The notes under the pieces are model-generated. The model had not been told where the DNA came from, ran no database searches, and saw only the letters and a list, made by a program, of their open reading frames with translations. The translations under genes were made by a program, and so were the position numbers. Below are positions 24,963 to 34,193 of a stretch of DNA of 64,000 bases, piece by piece. The DNA is from Sphingobium cupriresistens. Its GTDB lineage: Bacteria > Pseudomonadota > Alphaproteobacteria > Sphingomonadales > Sphingomonadaceae. The stretch spans positions 1 through 64,000 of the forward strand of contig NZ_SEOO01000019.1 of the NCBI RefSeq assembly GCF_004152865.1. The letters are read 5' to 3'. Within the stretch, counting starts at the first letter, position 1. Every line of letters begins with the position of its first letter.

Positions 24963-25742
24963 TTGATCCTGTCCCCCGAAACCATCGCCTTCCTCATGGC
25001 CGCAGCAACGATGGCCGGGTGCATCGACGCGATGGCGGGCGGCGGCGGGCTGATTACTCTGCCCGCGCTGATGGCCGCTGGCATACCGCCGGTGCAGGCG
25101 GTGGCGACCAACAAGCTGCAAAGCTGTTTCGGCACCTTTGGCGCGTGCGTCGCCTATGCGCGGCGCGGGCATATGGACCTTAAAACCTACAAGGGGCCGA
25201 TCATCGCCGCCTTTGTCGGGTCGGTGGCCGGAGCATGGCTGTTGCAGCGGGTCGATCCGTCGATCCTGGCCGGGCTGATGCCCGCGCTGCTGGTCGCGAT
25301 GGCCGCCTATTTCACCTTCTCGCCCAAGCTGGGCGACGCCGATCGCCATGCGCGGGTCGGCATGGCGGGCCTGACGGGCCTTGTCGGCGTAGTGGGCTTC
25401 TATGACGGCTTTTTCGGGCCGGGCGCGGGCGCCTTCTACACCACCATCTTGCTGGCGCTCGGCGGCCTGTCGATCCTACGCGCGACGGCCCAGACTAAGG
25501 CCGCCAATTTCGCGAGCAATGTCGCGGGCCTGCTGACCATGGTCGCGGGTGGCCATGTGATCTGGGTCGCGGGCCTGTGTATGGCGGTGGGCAGCCTGTT
25601 CGGCGGGCAGATCGGGTCGCATCTGGCGATGCGGTTCGGGTCGCGGCTGATCAAGCCGCTGCTGATCATCATGTCGCTGGCGCTGACCGCCAAGATGCTG
25701 CTGGACCCGCAGAACCCGATCCATATCTATCTGTTCGGATGA
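24963..25742 (+). CDS. TauE/SafE-family membrane permease
   Basis: 259 residues from TTG 24963, or possibly a later ATG at 24994. Seven to eight hydrophobic segments are present. MAGCIDAMAGGGGLITLPALMAAGIPP and VGFYDGFFGPGAGAFY are the two Gly-rich repeats that mark the TSUP family. QAVATNKLQSCFGT follows the first as usual. Known members export sulphite, sulphoacetate or taurine-derived sulphur; the substrate is not readable. The unusual start codon sits 22 bases past a repeat, which may reduce expression. Confidence 0.88.
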   Translation: MILSPETIAFLMAAATMAGCIDAMAGGGGLITLPALMAAGIPPVQAVATNKLQSCFGTFGACVAYARRGHMDLKTYKGPIIAAFVGSVAGAWLLQRVDPSILAGLMPALLVAMAAYFTFSPKLGDADRHARVGMAGLTGLVGVVGFYDGFFGPGAGAFYTTILLALGGLSILRATAQTKAANFASNVAGLLTMVAGGHVIWVAGLCMAVGSLFGGQIGSHLAMRFGSRLIKPLLIIMSLALTAKMLLDPQNPIHIYLFG

Positions 25743-25763
25743 TGCTCCGGCCGTATCTTTTGC

Positions 25764-27374
25764 CTATTCCGCCTGCAACAGCGTCGCGACGCGGCGGTGC
25801 AGTTCATCCATAGCGAAGGGCTTGGTCAGCACTTCCATGCCATGTTCGATGTGACCATGGTTCAGCACGGCGTTTTCGGCATAGCCGGTGACGAACAATA
25901 TCCGAAGATCAGGACGCAGCGTGCGGGCGGCGTCGGCGACCTGGCGACCGTTCAGCCCACCGGGCAGGCCGACATCGGTGATGAGCAGGTCGATCCGGCC
26001 GCGTGATTCCAGGATGCGCAGGCCCGATGGTCCGTCCGCCGCCTCCAGGCAGGCATAGCCCAGATCCTGCAGCGCATCGACGATCAGCATCCGCACCGAC
26101 GGTTCATCGTCGATCACCAGCACCGTCTCGCCCGCCTCCGCCTCGACAACCGGCTCGGCGATGTCGGGCGAATCCACATCCTCCTCGCCGCGATGGCGGG
26201 GCAGGTAGATGCAGACCATCGTGCCATCGCCGGGTTCGGAATAGATGCGGACATGGCCGTTGCTCTGCCGCGCGAAGCCATACACCATGGAGAGGCCAAG
26301 ACCCGTCCCCTGGCCGATCGGCTTGGTGGTGAAAAAGGGGTCGAACACCCGGTCCAGGATCGCCTTGTCGATGCCGGTCCCGGTATCGCTGGTGCAAATG
26401 GTGACATATTGGCCCTGCGTCAGGCCATGATCGCGTGCGGTGCGATCGTCCAGCCAGCGATTGCCCGTCTCGATCGTGATCTTGCCCCCGGCGGGCATCG
26501 CGTCGCGCGCGTTGATGCAGAGGTTGAGCAGCGCATTTTCCAGCTGGTTGGCGTCAACCAGGGCGGGCCACAGGCCAGAGGCGGCGATCGTCTGCACCTC
26601 TATCTGCGGGCCGACGGTGCGGCGGACCAGTTCGGAAAAATCGCCCAGCAGCCGATTGACGACGGTGGGCTTGGGGCTGAGCGTCTGGCGGCGGGAGAAA
26701 GCGAGCAGGCGATGGGTGAGCGCGGCGGCGCGGCGGGTCGCGCCCTGCCCGGCGGTCAGATATTTGTCGATATCGCCCGTCCGCCCCTGCGCCAGCCGGA
26801 CGCCGATCATTTCGAATGCGCCGGAAATGCCGGCCAGCAGATTGTTGAAATCATGGGCCAGACCGCCGGTCAACTGGCCGACCGCCTCCATTTTCTGCGC
26901 CTGGCGCAGCGCGCCTTCCGCTTCCTCCTGCTCCGCCAGCGCTTGCGCGATGCGGGCTTCGAGCGTGTCGTTAAGGTCGCGCAGCGCTTTTTGCGCCTTC
27001 ACTTGCGCGCTGATATCCTTGAACAGCACCGCGACCTGCCGGTTTTCAAACGGGCCTACGCGGAAGGAGGAGACGTCGAGATAATGGCCTGTCTTTTCCA
27101 GTTCGCGCTGGAAACGGATCGGCTTGCCCGTGCGAAGCACGCTACCGTATAATTCGACCCAGCCGTCCGCTTCGTCCGGCACCATTTCGCGCAGCTTTTG
27201 CCCCACGACATTGGGAATGCCGGCATTACGTTCATAGGCGGCGTTCGCCTCGACATGGATATAGTCGCTCAAGGGACCATGGGGACCATCGAAAAATTCG
27301 ATGATGCAGAAGCCGTCCTCCATCGTTTCGAACAGGATGCGATAGCGTTCCGCGTCCCCGATCAGGCTGTCCAT
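25764..27374 (-). CDS. Hybrid sensor histidine kinase with PAS and receiver domains
   Basis: 536 residues from ATG 27372-27374 (MDSLIGDAERYR), with AGGGACG upstream; an earlier ATG at 27428 has no ribosome binding site. A PAS-like domain covers about 10-125. A coiled coil (130-160) leads to the HisKA box VGQLTGGLAHDFNNLL (His174), then the HATPase domain with NALLNLCINARDA and GQGTGLGLS. A C-terminal receiver runs from about 418 (VLVIDDEPSVRML) with its phospho-Asp in LLITDVGLPGG. No membrane segment is seen, so it should sense a cytosolic signal. The output partner is not adjacent. Confidence 0.88.
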   Translation of the reverse strand: MDSLIGDAERYRILFETMEDGFCIIEFFDGPHGPLSDYIHVEANAAYERNAGIPNVVGQKLREMVPDEADGWVELYGSVLRTGKPIRFQRELEKTGHYLDVSSFRVGPFENRQVAVLFKDISAQVKAQKALRDLNDTLEARIAQALAEQEEAEGALRQAQKMEAVGQLTGGLAHDFNNLLAGISGAFEMIGVRLAQGRTGDIDKYLTAGQGATRRAAALTHRLLAFSRRQTLSPKPTVVNRLLGDFSELVRRTVGPQIEVQTIAASGLWPALVDANQLENALLNLCINARDAMPAGGKITIETGNRWLDDRTARDHGLTQGQYVTICTSDTGTGIDKAILDRVFDPFFTTKPIGQGTGLGLSMVYGFARQSNGHVRIYSEPGDGTMVCIYLPRHRGEEDVDSPDIAEPVVEAEAGETVLVIDDEPSVRMLIVDALQDLGYACLEAADGPSGLRILESRGRIDLLITDVGLPGGLNGRQVADAARTLRPDLRILFVTGYAENAVLNHGHIEHGMEVLTKPFAMDELHRRVATLLQAE

Positions 27375-27535
27375 TCCCTTTATCGTCCCTTCGTATGCGC
27401 GGCATTCCTGTTCGCGACCGACGAACATGGATCAACAGCTTTGGCCGCGGAACGTGTCGCAAGGCAACTGTTTCCACGATGGCTCGCATTTTGCGCGACT
27501 TGCGGTTTGTGGCAATCAGCGCGAGAGGAGGCGCG

Positions 27536-29989
27536 ATGAGCGACCTGCCGATCCACGATGTGCTGCCCGACCTGCTCGCCGCGTTGCGGACGGGCGTCAA
27601 TGCCGTGCTGGTGGCGCCGCCGGGCGCGGGCAAGACGACGGCGGTCGCGCCGGCGTTGCTGGACGAGCCATGGTGCACCGGACAGGTGTTGCTGCTGTCG
27701 CCGCGCAGGCTGGCGGCGCGGGCGGCCGCGGAGCGGCTCGCCGAGATGCTAGGCGAGCAGCCGGGCGACACGGTCGGCTATGCGACGAGGATGGACAGCA
27801 AGGTGTCGGCGCGCACGCGGCTGCTGGTGCTGACCGAGGGTATTTTCGTGCGGCGGATACAGGATGATCCGGAACTGGCGGGCGTGTCTGCGGTGCTGTT
27901 CGACGAAGTGCATGAGCGAAGCCTGGACAGCGATTTCGGCCTGGCTTTGGCGCTGGACGCGCAGGGGGCTTTGCGGCCGGATTTGCGGATCGTGCCGATG
28001 TCGGCGACATTGGATGGGGCGCGCTTTGCGGAGCTGCTGGATGGCGCGCCGGTGATCGAGAGCAAGGGGCGTATCCAGCCGCTGGAACTGCGCCATATCG
28101 GGCGCGCGGCGGAAAAGAAGATCGAGGATGAGATGGCGGTTGCGATCCGCCGGGCTTTGGCGGAGGAGGCCGAGGGCGACCTGCTGGCCTTCCTGCCTGG
28201 CGTGCGGGAGATCGAGCGGACGGCGGAACGGATCGAGGGCATCGCCGAGGTGCATATGCTGCATGGGTCGCTCGATCCCGGCGCGCAGCGGGCGGCGATC
28301 CGGCCGTCCCGCTCCGGCGCGCGAAAGGTCATTCTTGCAACCAGCATCGCCGAAACCAGCCTGACCATCGACGGGGTGCGGATCGTGGTGGACAGCGGGC
28401 TGGCGCGGCGGCCGCGTTACGACCGGGCGGCGGGCGTGACGCGGCTGGTGACCGAACGGGCGAGCCAGGCGTCAGCGACCCAGCGCGCGGGTCGCGCGGC
28501 GCGGCAGCGGCCCGGCGTCGCCTATCGCCTGTGGGAGGGGGCGGCGAGCGCGGGGATGCCGCCTTTCGACCCGCCGGAGATTTTGGAAAGCGACCTGTCG
28601 AGCCTGTTGCTCGATTGCGCGCTATGGGGCGTGAGCGATCCGGGCGCGCTGCGCTGGCTAGATCCGCCGCCGGCCGCAGCGGCAGAGGAAGCGCGCAGGC
28701 GGCTGACCGTGCTGGAGGCGCTGGACGAGGACGGACGCATCACGCCGCATGGCAAAGCGCTGGCGACGCTGCCCCTGTCCCCGCGCATCGCGCACATGCT
28801 GATGCGCGCGGGCGAGATGGGGCTGGCGGAGGTAGCGGCCGACGTCGCCGTGCTGCTGGGCGAGCGCGGCGTTGGTGGGCAAGACACGGACCTGACGTTG
28901 CGGCGGCAGCGCTGGCGGCGCGAGAGCGGCAAGCGGGCCGACGCGGCGCGGGGGTTGGCGCGGCGCTGGGCGAAGCTGGTGAAGCGTGGGCCGGGCGATG
29001 GCGGCGGCGATCATGCGATCGGCCTGTGCCTCGCCCTTGCCTTCCCCGATCGCGTCGCCAAGCGCCGCTCCGCCGATGGCGCGAACTGGGCGAGCGTGGG
29101 TGGGCGCGGCTTCCGGCTCGATCCGCTGTCGCCGCTGGCGCGCGAGGACTGGCTGGCGATCGGCGAAGTGCAGGGCAGCGCGGCGGGCGCGCGGATATTG
29201 TCCGCTGCGCCGATCGCCGAGGCGGACGTGATCGCTCTGTTCGGCGCGCATATCACCGAGTACCGCACCGTGAAATTCCGCCCGGCCAATGGCGGGATCG
29301 AAGCGTTGCGCGAGCGGCGGCTGGGCGCGGTGCGGCTGTCGTCAGGGTCCGATGACCGCCCCGATCCGGATGCCGTGGTCGCGGCGCTGGTCGATGGCGT
29401 GCGGCAGAGCGGGATAGACCTGCTCCCCTGGTCGGAGGCGGCCCAGTCATTGCGGATGCGGGGCGGCTTTGCCGGGATCGAAGCGCTGTCCGATACGGCC
29501 TTGATCGCGACGCTGGATGATTGGTTGCCGCCACTCCTGATGGGCAAGCGGCGATTGTCGGACATCGACCGGTCCCTATTGTCAGGCGTGCTGGAGGGTT
29601 TGATCGGCTGGGATGGCAAGAGCGAGCTCGACCGGCTTGCGCCGGCCGACTTCCGCTCACCAGCAGGTAGCCATCATGCGATCGACTATGCGGCCGAGGG
29701 TGGGCCACGAGTGGAATTGCGCGTGCAGGCGCTGTTTGGCCTTGGAGAACATCCCACTGTGGGCAGCCAGCGCATTCCGCTCGTCCTGTCGCTGACTTCG
29801 CCGGCCGGACGACCGATCCAGACGACGCGCGACCTGCCCGGCTTCTGGGCGGGCAATTGGCGCGACGTGGCCAAGGAAATGCGCGGCCGATATCCGCGCC
29901 ATCCCTGGCCCGATGATCCGGCAGCGGCGAACGCCACGTTACGCACCAAAAATGCCGAGGCCAGAGGACATGGCCCCCGGAAGTCTTGA
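27536..29989 (+). CDS. hrpB: ATP-dependent helicase HrpB
   Basis: 817 residues from ATG 27536, 6 bases after GAGGAGG. DEAH/RHA-type motifs: Walker A APPGAGKTT (K33), motif II DEVH, motif III SAT (MSATLDG), and motif VI QRAGRAARQRPG. The C-terminal third matches the HrpB-specific region. HrpB is a putative RNA helicase whose exact job is unknown; E. coli mutants have mild phenotypes. It is divergent from the hybrid kinase across 161 bases. Confidence 0.93.
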   Translation: MSDLPIHDVLPDLLAALRTGVNAVLVAPPGAGKTTAVAPALLDEPWCTGQVLLLSPRRLAARAAAERLAEMLGEQPGDTVGYATRMDSKVSARTRLLVLTEGIFVRRIQDDPELAGVSAVLFDEVHERSLDSDFGLALALDAQGALRPDLRIVPMSATLDGARFAELLDGAPVIESKGRIQPLELRHIGRAAEKKIEDEMAVAIRRALAEEAEGDLLAFLPGVREIERTAERIEGIAEVHMLHGSLDPGAQRAAIRPSRSGARKVILATSIAETSLTIDGVRIVVDSGLARRPRYDRAAGVTRLVTERASQASATQRAGRAARQRPGVAYRLWEGAASAGMPPFDPPEILESDLSSLLLDCALWGVSDPGALRWLDPPPAAAAEEARRRLTVLEALDEDGRITPHGKALATLPLSPRIAHMLMRAGEMGLAEVAADVAVLLGERGVGGQDTDLTLRRQRWRRESGKRADAARGLARRWAKLVKRGPGDGGGDHAIGLCLALAFPDRVAKRRSADGANWASVGGRGFRLDPLSPLAREDWLAIGEVQGSAAGARILSAAPIAEADVIALFGAHITEYRTVKFRPANGGIEALRERRLGAVRLSSGSDDRPDPDAVVAALVDGVRQSGIDLLPWSEAAQSLRMRGGFAGIEALSDTALIATLDDWLPPLLMGKRRLSDIDRSLLSGVLEGLIGWDGKSELDRLAPADFRSPAGSHHAIDYAAEGGPRVELRVQALFGLGEHPTVGSQRIPLVLSLTSPAGRPIQTTRDLPGFWAGNWRDVAKEMRGRYPRHPWPDDPAAANATLRTKNAEARGHGPRKS

Positions 29990-30044
29990 CTTAGGCGCGC
30001 GCGCTGGTGCAACGCAGCATGACGAATTACCGGAGTCTTTCGCG

Positions 30045-30323
30045 ATGAGCGCGCGCATTTACCAGATCCAGAAGAACGCCCTCCAGTCCGGCAAGGCGCT
30101 GACCCATAAATGGGTGCTGGAATATGCGCCCGCCGAAGCCAAGCAGGCCGATCCGCTGACTGGCTGGGCCGGTTCGGGCGACACCAGGCAGCAGTTGAAG
30201 CTGAGCTTTCCGTCGCAGGAAGCCGCGATCGCCTATGCGGACAAGGAAGGCGTTGCATACACCGTCATCGCAACGCCGCCCAAGAAGCTGAAATTACAGG
30301 CCTACGCCGACAATTTCCGGTAA
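30045..30323 (+). CDS. Complex I accessory subunit (NDUFS4/AQDQ family)
   Basis: 92 residues from ATG 30045 (MSARIYQIQKNALQSGKALTHKWVLEYAP). The pattern ARIYQ..KNAMQSG...W.LEF followed by GWAGSGDTRQQLKLSFPSQEAAIAYADKEG is the ETC_C1_NDUFA4/NDUFS4 domain (PF04800). This supernumerary subunit of respiratory complex I is restricted to alphaproteobacteria and mitochondria. The nuo operon is not in the window. Longer in-frame starts at 29913 overlap hrpB and do not align. Confidence 0.9.
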   Translation: MSARIYQIQKNALQSGKALTHKWVLEYAPAEAKQADPLTGWAGSGDTRQQLKLSFPSQEAAIAYADKEGVAYTVIATPPKKLKLQAYADNFR

Positions 30324-30443
30324 GCGGTCTTTATCGCGCCTCTCAGATCGGGCGCGATGCTGCCCGATTGACGCCTTATTCGCTTGCCATAGGGCTGGAC
30401 GGAGCGGCAAATGCCGCGCTTTGACGGAAAGATTTTCACGATA

Positions 30444-30686
30444 ATGACGGATCGCAACGCAATTTTCGACAGCATCGCGACGCAGGTCGCGCCCTTCAAC
30501 AAGAAGGGTGTCGAACTGACCGAAGCCACCACCTTTGCCGGCGACCTGGAATGGGACAGCCTGACGGTGATGGATTTCGTCGCGGCGATCGAGGATGCGT
30601 TCGACATCATCATCACCATGAACATGCAGGCCGAAATCGAAACCGTCGGCCAGTTGGTGGACGCAGTCGCCAAGCTGAAGGGTTAA
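30444..30686 (+). CDS. Acyl carrier protein associated with serine palmitoyltransferase
   Basis: 80 residues from ATG 30444; an upstream ATG at 30411 would add 11. EWDSLTVMDFVAAIEDAFDI holds the phosphopantetheine Ser39 in the usual D-S-L motif. Compared with AcpP of fatty-acid synthesis it has a longer N-terminal lead (IATQVAPFNKKGVELTEATT). Its position directly before spt matches the sphingolipid-specific carrier that supplies the acyl chain in Caulobacter and Sphingomonas. It is separated from spt by a REP-like hairpin. Confidence 0.85.
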   Translation: MTDRNAIFDSIATQVAPFNKKGVELTEATTFAGDLEWDSLTVMDFVAAIEDAFDIIITMNMQAEIETVGQLVDAVAKLKG

Positions 30687-30701
30687 GCCCCCTCCCTGTC
30701 C

Positions 30702-30763
30702 CCGTTCGGTTCGAGCCTGTCGAGAACGATGCGCTTGGTTCTCGACAGGCTCGAACCGAACGG
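30702..30763. repeat. REP-like perfect inverted repeat between acp and spt
   Basis: A perfect 26-bp inverted repeat (30702-30727, 30738-30763; arm CCGTTCGGTTCGAGCC plus TGTCGAGAAC). After it the last 12 bases are repeated again (GAACCGAACGGA at 30752-30763 type, and 30771-30782), 9 bases before the spt ATG. Confidence 0.88.
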
Positions 30764-30790
30764 AGGTTTAGAACCGAACGGATTTTATAT

Positions 30791-32053
30791 ATGACCGACG
30801 CCGCCGCCACCGCGAACGATGCGCACACCCCGGCAGAAACGCCTGCCGCGCGCGACCTGTTTTCCAAGTTCGATCCCTTGATCGCCGAGCGCGAGGCGCT
30901 GCTGGCGACGGGCGTGCGTGATCCTTTCGCGATCGTGATGGACGAGGTGAAGTCGCCGACCCAGGCCGTCATCAAGGGCAAGGACACGATCCTGCTCGGC
31001 ACCTATAATTATATGGGCATGACGTTCGACCCCGATGTGGTCGCAGCTGGCAAAAAGGCGCTGGACGAGTTCGGCGCCGGCACCACCGGCAGCCGCGTGC
31101 TGAACGGCACCTATCAGGGCCATGCCGAAGTCGAAACCGCGCTGCGCGAATTTTACGGGACCAGCGGCGCGATGGTCTTTTCGACCGGCTATCAGGCCAA
31201 TCTGGGCGTCATTTCGACGCTGGCGGGCAAGGGCGACTATGTCATTCTGGACGCCGACAGCCATGCGTCCATCTATGACGGTTGTTTCCTGGGCGACGCG
31301 GAAATCGTCCGTTTCCGCCACAACAGCGTCGAGGATCTGGCCAAGCGCCTGGCTCGCCTGCCCGCCGACGCGCTGAAACTGGTGGTGCTGGAAGGCGTCT
31401 ATTCGATGCTGGGCGATGTCGCCCCCCTGCCCGAAATGGTCGCGGCCGTGCGACAGCATTCCAATTGCATGATACTGGTGGACGAGGCCCATGGCATGGG
31501 CTTTTTTGGGCAGAACGGCCGGGGCGTCTATGAGGAGCAGGGCGTCGAGGCCGATGTTGATTTCGTGGTCGGCACCTTCTCCAAGTCGGTCGGCACCGTC
31601 GGTGGCTTCTGCGTCTCCAACCATCCCAAGTTCGAGATTTTGCGGCTCGTCTGCCGCCCCTATGTCTTTACCGCGTCGCTGCCGCCCAGCGTCGTCGCCA
31701 CTGCGGCGACCAGCATCCGCAAGCTCATGCACGCGGGCGAAAAGCGCGCCCATCTATGGAAGAACAGCCAGCGCCTGCACAAGGGGCTGACCGACCTCGG
31801 CTTTACCCTAGGCACGAAGACGCCGCAGTCGGCGATCATCGCCGTGATCCTGACCGACCAGACTCAGGCGGTAGCGATGTGGCAGACGCTGCTGGAACTG
31901 GGCCTTTACGTCAACATGGCGCGCCCGCCCGCGACCCCGGCCGGCACCTTCCTTCTGCGCTGTTCGCTGTGCGCCGAACATAGCGACGAACAGGTCGAGC
32001 AGATCATCGGCATGTTCGAAGCCGCAGGCAAGGCGACCGGGGCGATCACTTAA
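30791..32053 (+). CDS. spt: Serine palmitoyltransferase
   Basis: 420 residues, matching the length of the soluble Sphingomonas enzyme. A PLP-dependent alpha-oxoamine synthase that condenses serine and a palmitoyl thioester to 3-ketosphinganine, the first step to sphingolipids. Key residues: H158 in DADSHAS stacks on PLP, D231 and H234 in LVDEAHGMGFFG, and K265 in GTFSKSVGTVGG for the Schiff base. ARPPATPAGTFLLRCS, the C-terminal substrate block, is present. The start ATG has no good Shine-Dalgarno close by, because a duplicated repeat end fills the leader. Confidence 0.95.
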   Translation: MTDAAATANDAHTPAETPAARDLFSKFDPLIAEREALLATGVRDPFAIVMDEVKSPTQAVIKGKDTILLGTYNYMGMTFDPDVVAAGKKALDEFGAGTTGSRVLNGTYQGHAEVETALREFYGTSGAMVFSTGYQANLGVISTLAGKGDYVILDADSHASIYDGCFLGDAEIVRFRHNSVEDLAKRLARLPADALKLVVLEGVYSMLGDVAPLPEMVAAVRQHSNCMILVDEAHGMGFFGQNGRGVYEEQGVEADVDFVVGTFSKSVGTVGGFCVSNHPKFEILRLVCRPYVFTASLPPSVVATAATSIRKLMHAGEKRAHLWKNSQRLHKGLTDLGFTLGTKTPQSAIIAVILTDQTQAVAMWQTLLELGLYVNMARPPATPAGTFLLRCSLCAEHSDEQVEQIIGMFEAAGKATGAIT

Positions 32054-32174
32054 TCGCGCCGCTGCTGTACGAAACGCCCAACCGATCGCTTCGCGCGACC
32101 GAATGAGAATATGCCGTGGAACTTTTGATTGATGATGTTTCGCGGTTAAGCTTGTTGGTCTAGTGTAACGGTCC

Positions 32175-34193
32175 ATGGCCGACAGCGACCATCAGTTTGC
32201 AAGGGACCAGGACGGGTGGGCCAGAGGCTGGCGCGCGCTGACGCGGCGCGTGCTGCCGCTGCTGCTCGCCGCCTTGTTGATCGGATCGCTGGGCGCGCTG
32301 CTTTATAGCGCCAGCGATGCGTCGCGCGAACATGCCCAGGCGCTGGCCGAACAGCAGAGCAGTTTCGAGGTGATCGCGCTGGCGCGCGGCTTTGAGGCGC
32401 GCATGGCCCGCGCCGAAGTCACGCTGGCGCGCTATGTCATCAGCCTGGAGCCCGATACCGGGCGGCTGTTCCAGGACCAGTGGCGCGGCGCGGCCAGCCA
32501 GTTGAAGGCGCTCAGCTACGCCACGCGCCGGTCGGGCTGGCAGCATGGCAATGTCGAAACGCTGCATTATGCCTTCATCCAGCGCGGCAAGACGCTGAGC
32601 GAAATCGGCCTGCGCACCACATACGACCAGAAGATGGCGGCGCTGGGCCGTTTTCATCAGGCGGGCAAGACCCAGGATCTGCGGCGCATCACCGCGCTGC
32701 TGGACCTGGTCATCAAGGCGGAGAATGACCGGCTGCGCGAACGCAGCCTGGCGGTGACGCTGGCGGGCGACCGCAGCGAATGGGTGGGCAAGACGTCGCG
32801 GCTCGTGGGGCTGGCGATGCTGGTGTGCATATTGTTCGGCGTCTGGTTCGCCAACACGGCCTTTCGCGAACGGCGCACGGCGCGGCGGCTGGCGGAGGCG
32901 GAAACCGAGCGAGCGGACCGGCTGGAGGCGGCGGTCGCGGCGCGCACGGCCGAACTATCCTATGCCTATGAGCAATTGAAGCTGGAAGCGGCGGAGCGGG
33001 CGGCGGCCGAACATGATCTGCGCCAGATGCAGAAGATGGACGCGGTCGGCCAGTTGACCGGCGGCATCGCCCATGATTTCAACAATATGCTGGCCGTCGT
33101 GGTCGGCGGGCTGGAACTGGCCAAGCGCAAATTCCGGTTGAAGCCCGAAGAAGCCAGCCGGCATCTGGACAATGCGATGGAGGGCGCCAATCGCGCGTCC
33201 GCGCTGACGCGCCGGTTGCTGGCCTTCGCCCGGTCCGAACCGCTGCTGCCCAGCGCGGTCGATCCCGATGCGCTGCTGTCGGGCATGGCCGACCTGATCG
33301 ACCGCACGATCGGCGACCAGATCACCGTCCGCTTCGCCCAGGGCGCGAGCGGCTGGTGCATCTTCGTCGATCAGCATCAGATGGAAAATGCGATCCTGAA
33401 CCTGTGCGTCAATGCGCGCGACGCGATGGACGGACGTGGCCAGTTGACGCTGGCGACCGGCCAGACGGCGTTGGCGGCGCGCGAGATTGGCGAATGCGCG
33501 GCAGGCGACTATGTCACGGTGACCGTCACCGACGATGGCTGCGGCATGACGCCGGACGTGCTGGCGCGTGTGTTCGAACCCTTTTTCACCACCAAGCCGG
33601 TCGGCAAGGGCACGGGCCTGGGCCTCAGCCAGATTTTCGGCTTCGTGCGTCAGTGCCGGGGCGAGGTTCGCATCGAATCGGAGCCAAGCCAGGGCAGCAG
33701 CGTGCATCTCTACCTGCCGCGGTCCATCGTCGCCGGAGAAGTCGCCAATGGGGAGGTCAGCTTGGCGCGGGCGCCGGTGGAACAGCCCCCGACCCGCATT
33801 TTGGTGGTGGAGGACGATCCCCGCGTGTTGAACCAGACGATGGCGGCGCTCAGCGAACTGGGCCATCTGCCGATCGCCTGCGACCATCCGGCCAAGGCGG
33901 CCAAATTGCTGGCCAATAATAGTGATGTCGGCCTGATCATCAGCGACGTGTTGATGCCCGACATGACCGGGCCGGAAATGGTGAAGGCGCTGCCGGCCCG
34001 CTTCCGCCATCTGCCGGTGCTGTTCGTCACCGGCTATGCCGGCGACGCCAATGACAGCGCCGATTTCGAGGGGCATGAGGTGCTGCGCAAACCCTATACG
34101 CTGATGGCGCTGGGGCAGGCGTTGACCCATACGCTCAGCAGTCAGGCTCTCAGCGAATCGCGCCACCCCGGAACAGCCGCGGCAGCAGAATGA
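32175..34193 (+). CDS. Membrane-bound hybrid sensor histidine kinase with receiver
   Basis: 672 residues. Two membrane segments (about 26-45 and 208-228) bracket a helical periplasmic sensor of about 160 residues rich in charged heptads (CHASE3-like by layout only). A coiled coil at 235-285 leads to the HisKA box AVGQLTGGIAHDFNNML with His300, then the HATPase (NAILNLCVNARDAM, GKGTGLGLSQI). A receiver covers about 541-660 (ILVVEDDPRVLNQ, phospho-Asp in IISDVLMPDMTG). It has the same architecture as 25764-27374 but a different sensor. The 3' end overlaps the convergent nucleotidyltransferase by 44 bases. Confidence 0.88.
   Translation: MADSDHQFARDQDGWARGWRALTRRVLPLLLAALLIGSLGALLYSASDASREHAQALAEQQSSFEVIALARGFEARMARAEVTLARYVISLEPDTGRLFQDQWRGAASQLKALSYATRRSGWQHGNVETLHYAFIQRGKTLSEIGLRTTYDQKMAALGRFHQAGKTQDLRRITALLDLVIKAENDRLRERSLAVTLAGDRSEWVGKTSRLVGLAMLVCILFGVWFANTAFRERRTARRLAEAETERADRLEAAVAARTAELSYAYEQLKLEAAERAAAEHDLRQMQKMDAVGQLTGGIAHDFNNMLAVVVGGLELAKRKFRLKPEEASRHLDNAMEGANRASALTRRLLAFARSEPLLPSAVDPDALLSGMADLIDRTIGDQITVRFAQGASGWCIFVDQHQMENAILNLCVNARDAMDGRGQLTLATGQTALAAREIGECAAGDYVTVTVTDDGCGMTPDVLARVFEPFFTTKPVGKGTGLGLSQIFGFVRQCRGEVRIESEPSQGSSVHLYLPRSIVAGEVANGEVSLARAPVEQPPTRILVVEDDPRVLNQTMAALSELGHLPIACDHPAKAAKLLANNSDVGLIISDVLMPDMTGPEMVKALPARFRHLPVLFVTGYAGDANDSADFEGHEVLRKPYTLMALGQALTHTLSSQALSESRHPGTAAAAE

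Noticed and set aside
24857..25183. 108-codon frame starting inside the long repeat
   Set aside because: It overlaps the TauE-like gene in another frame and starts in a repeat; no support.
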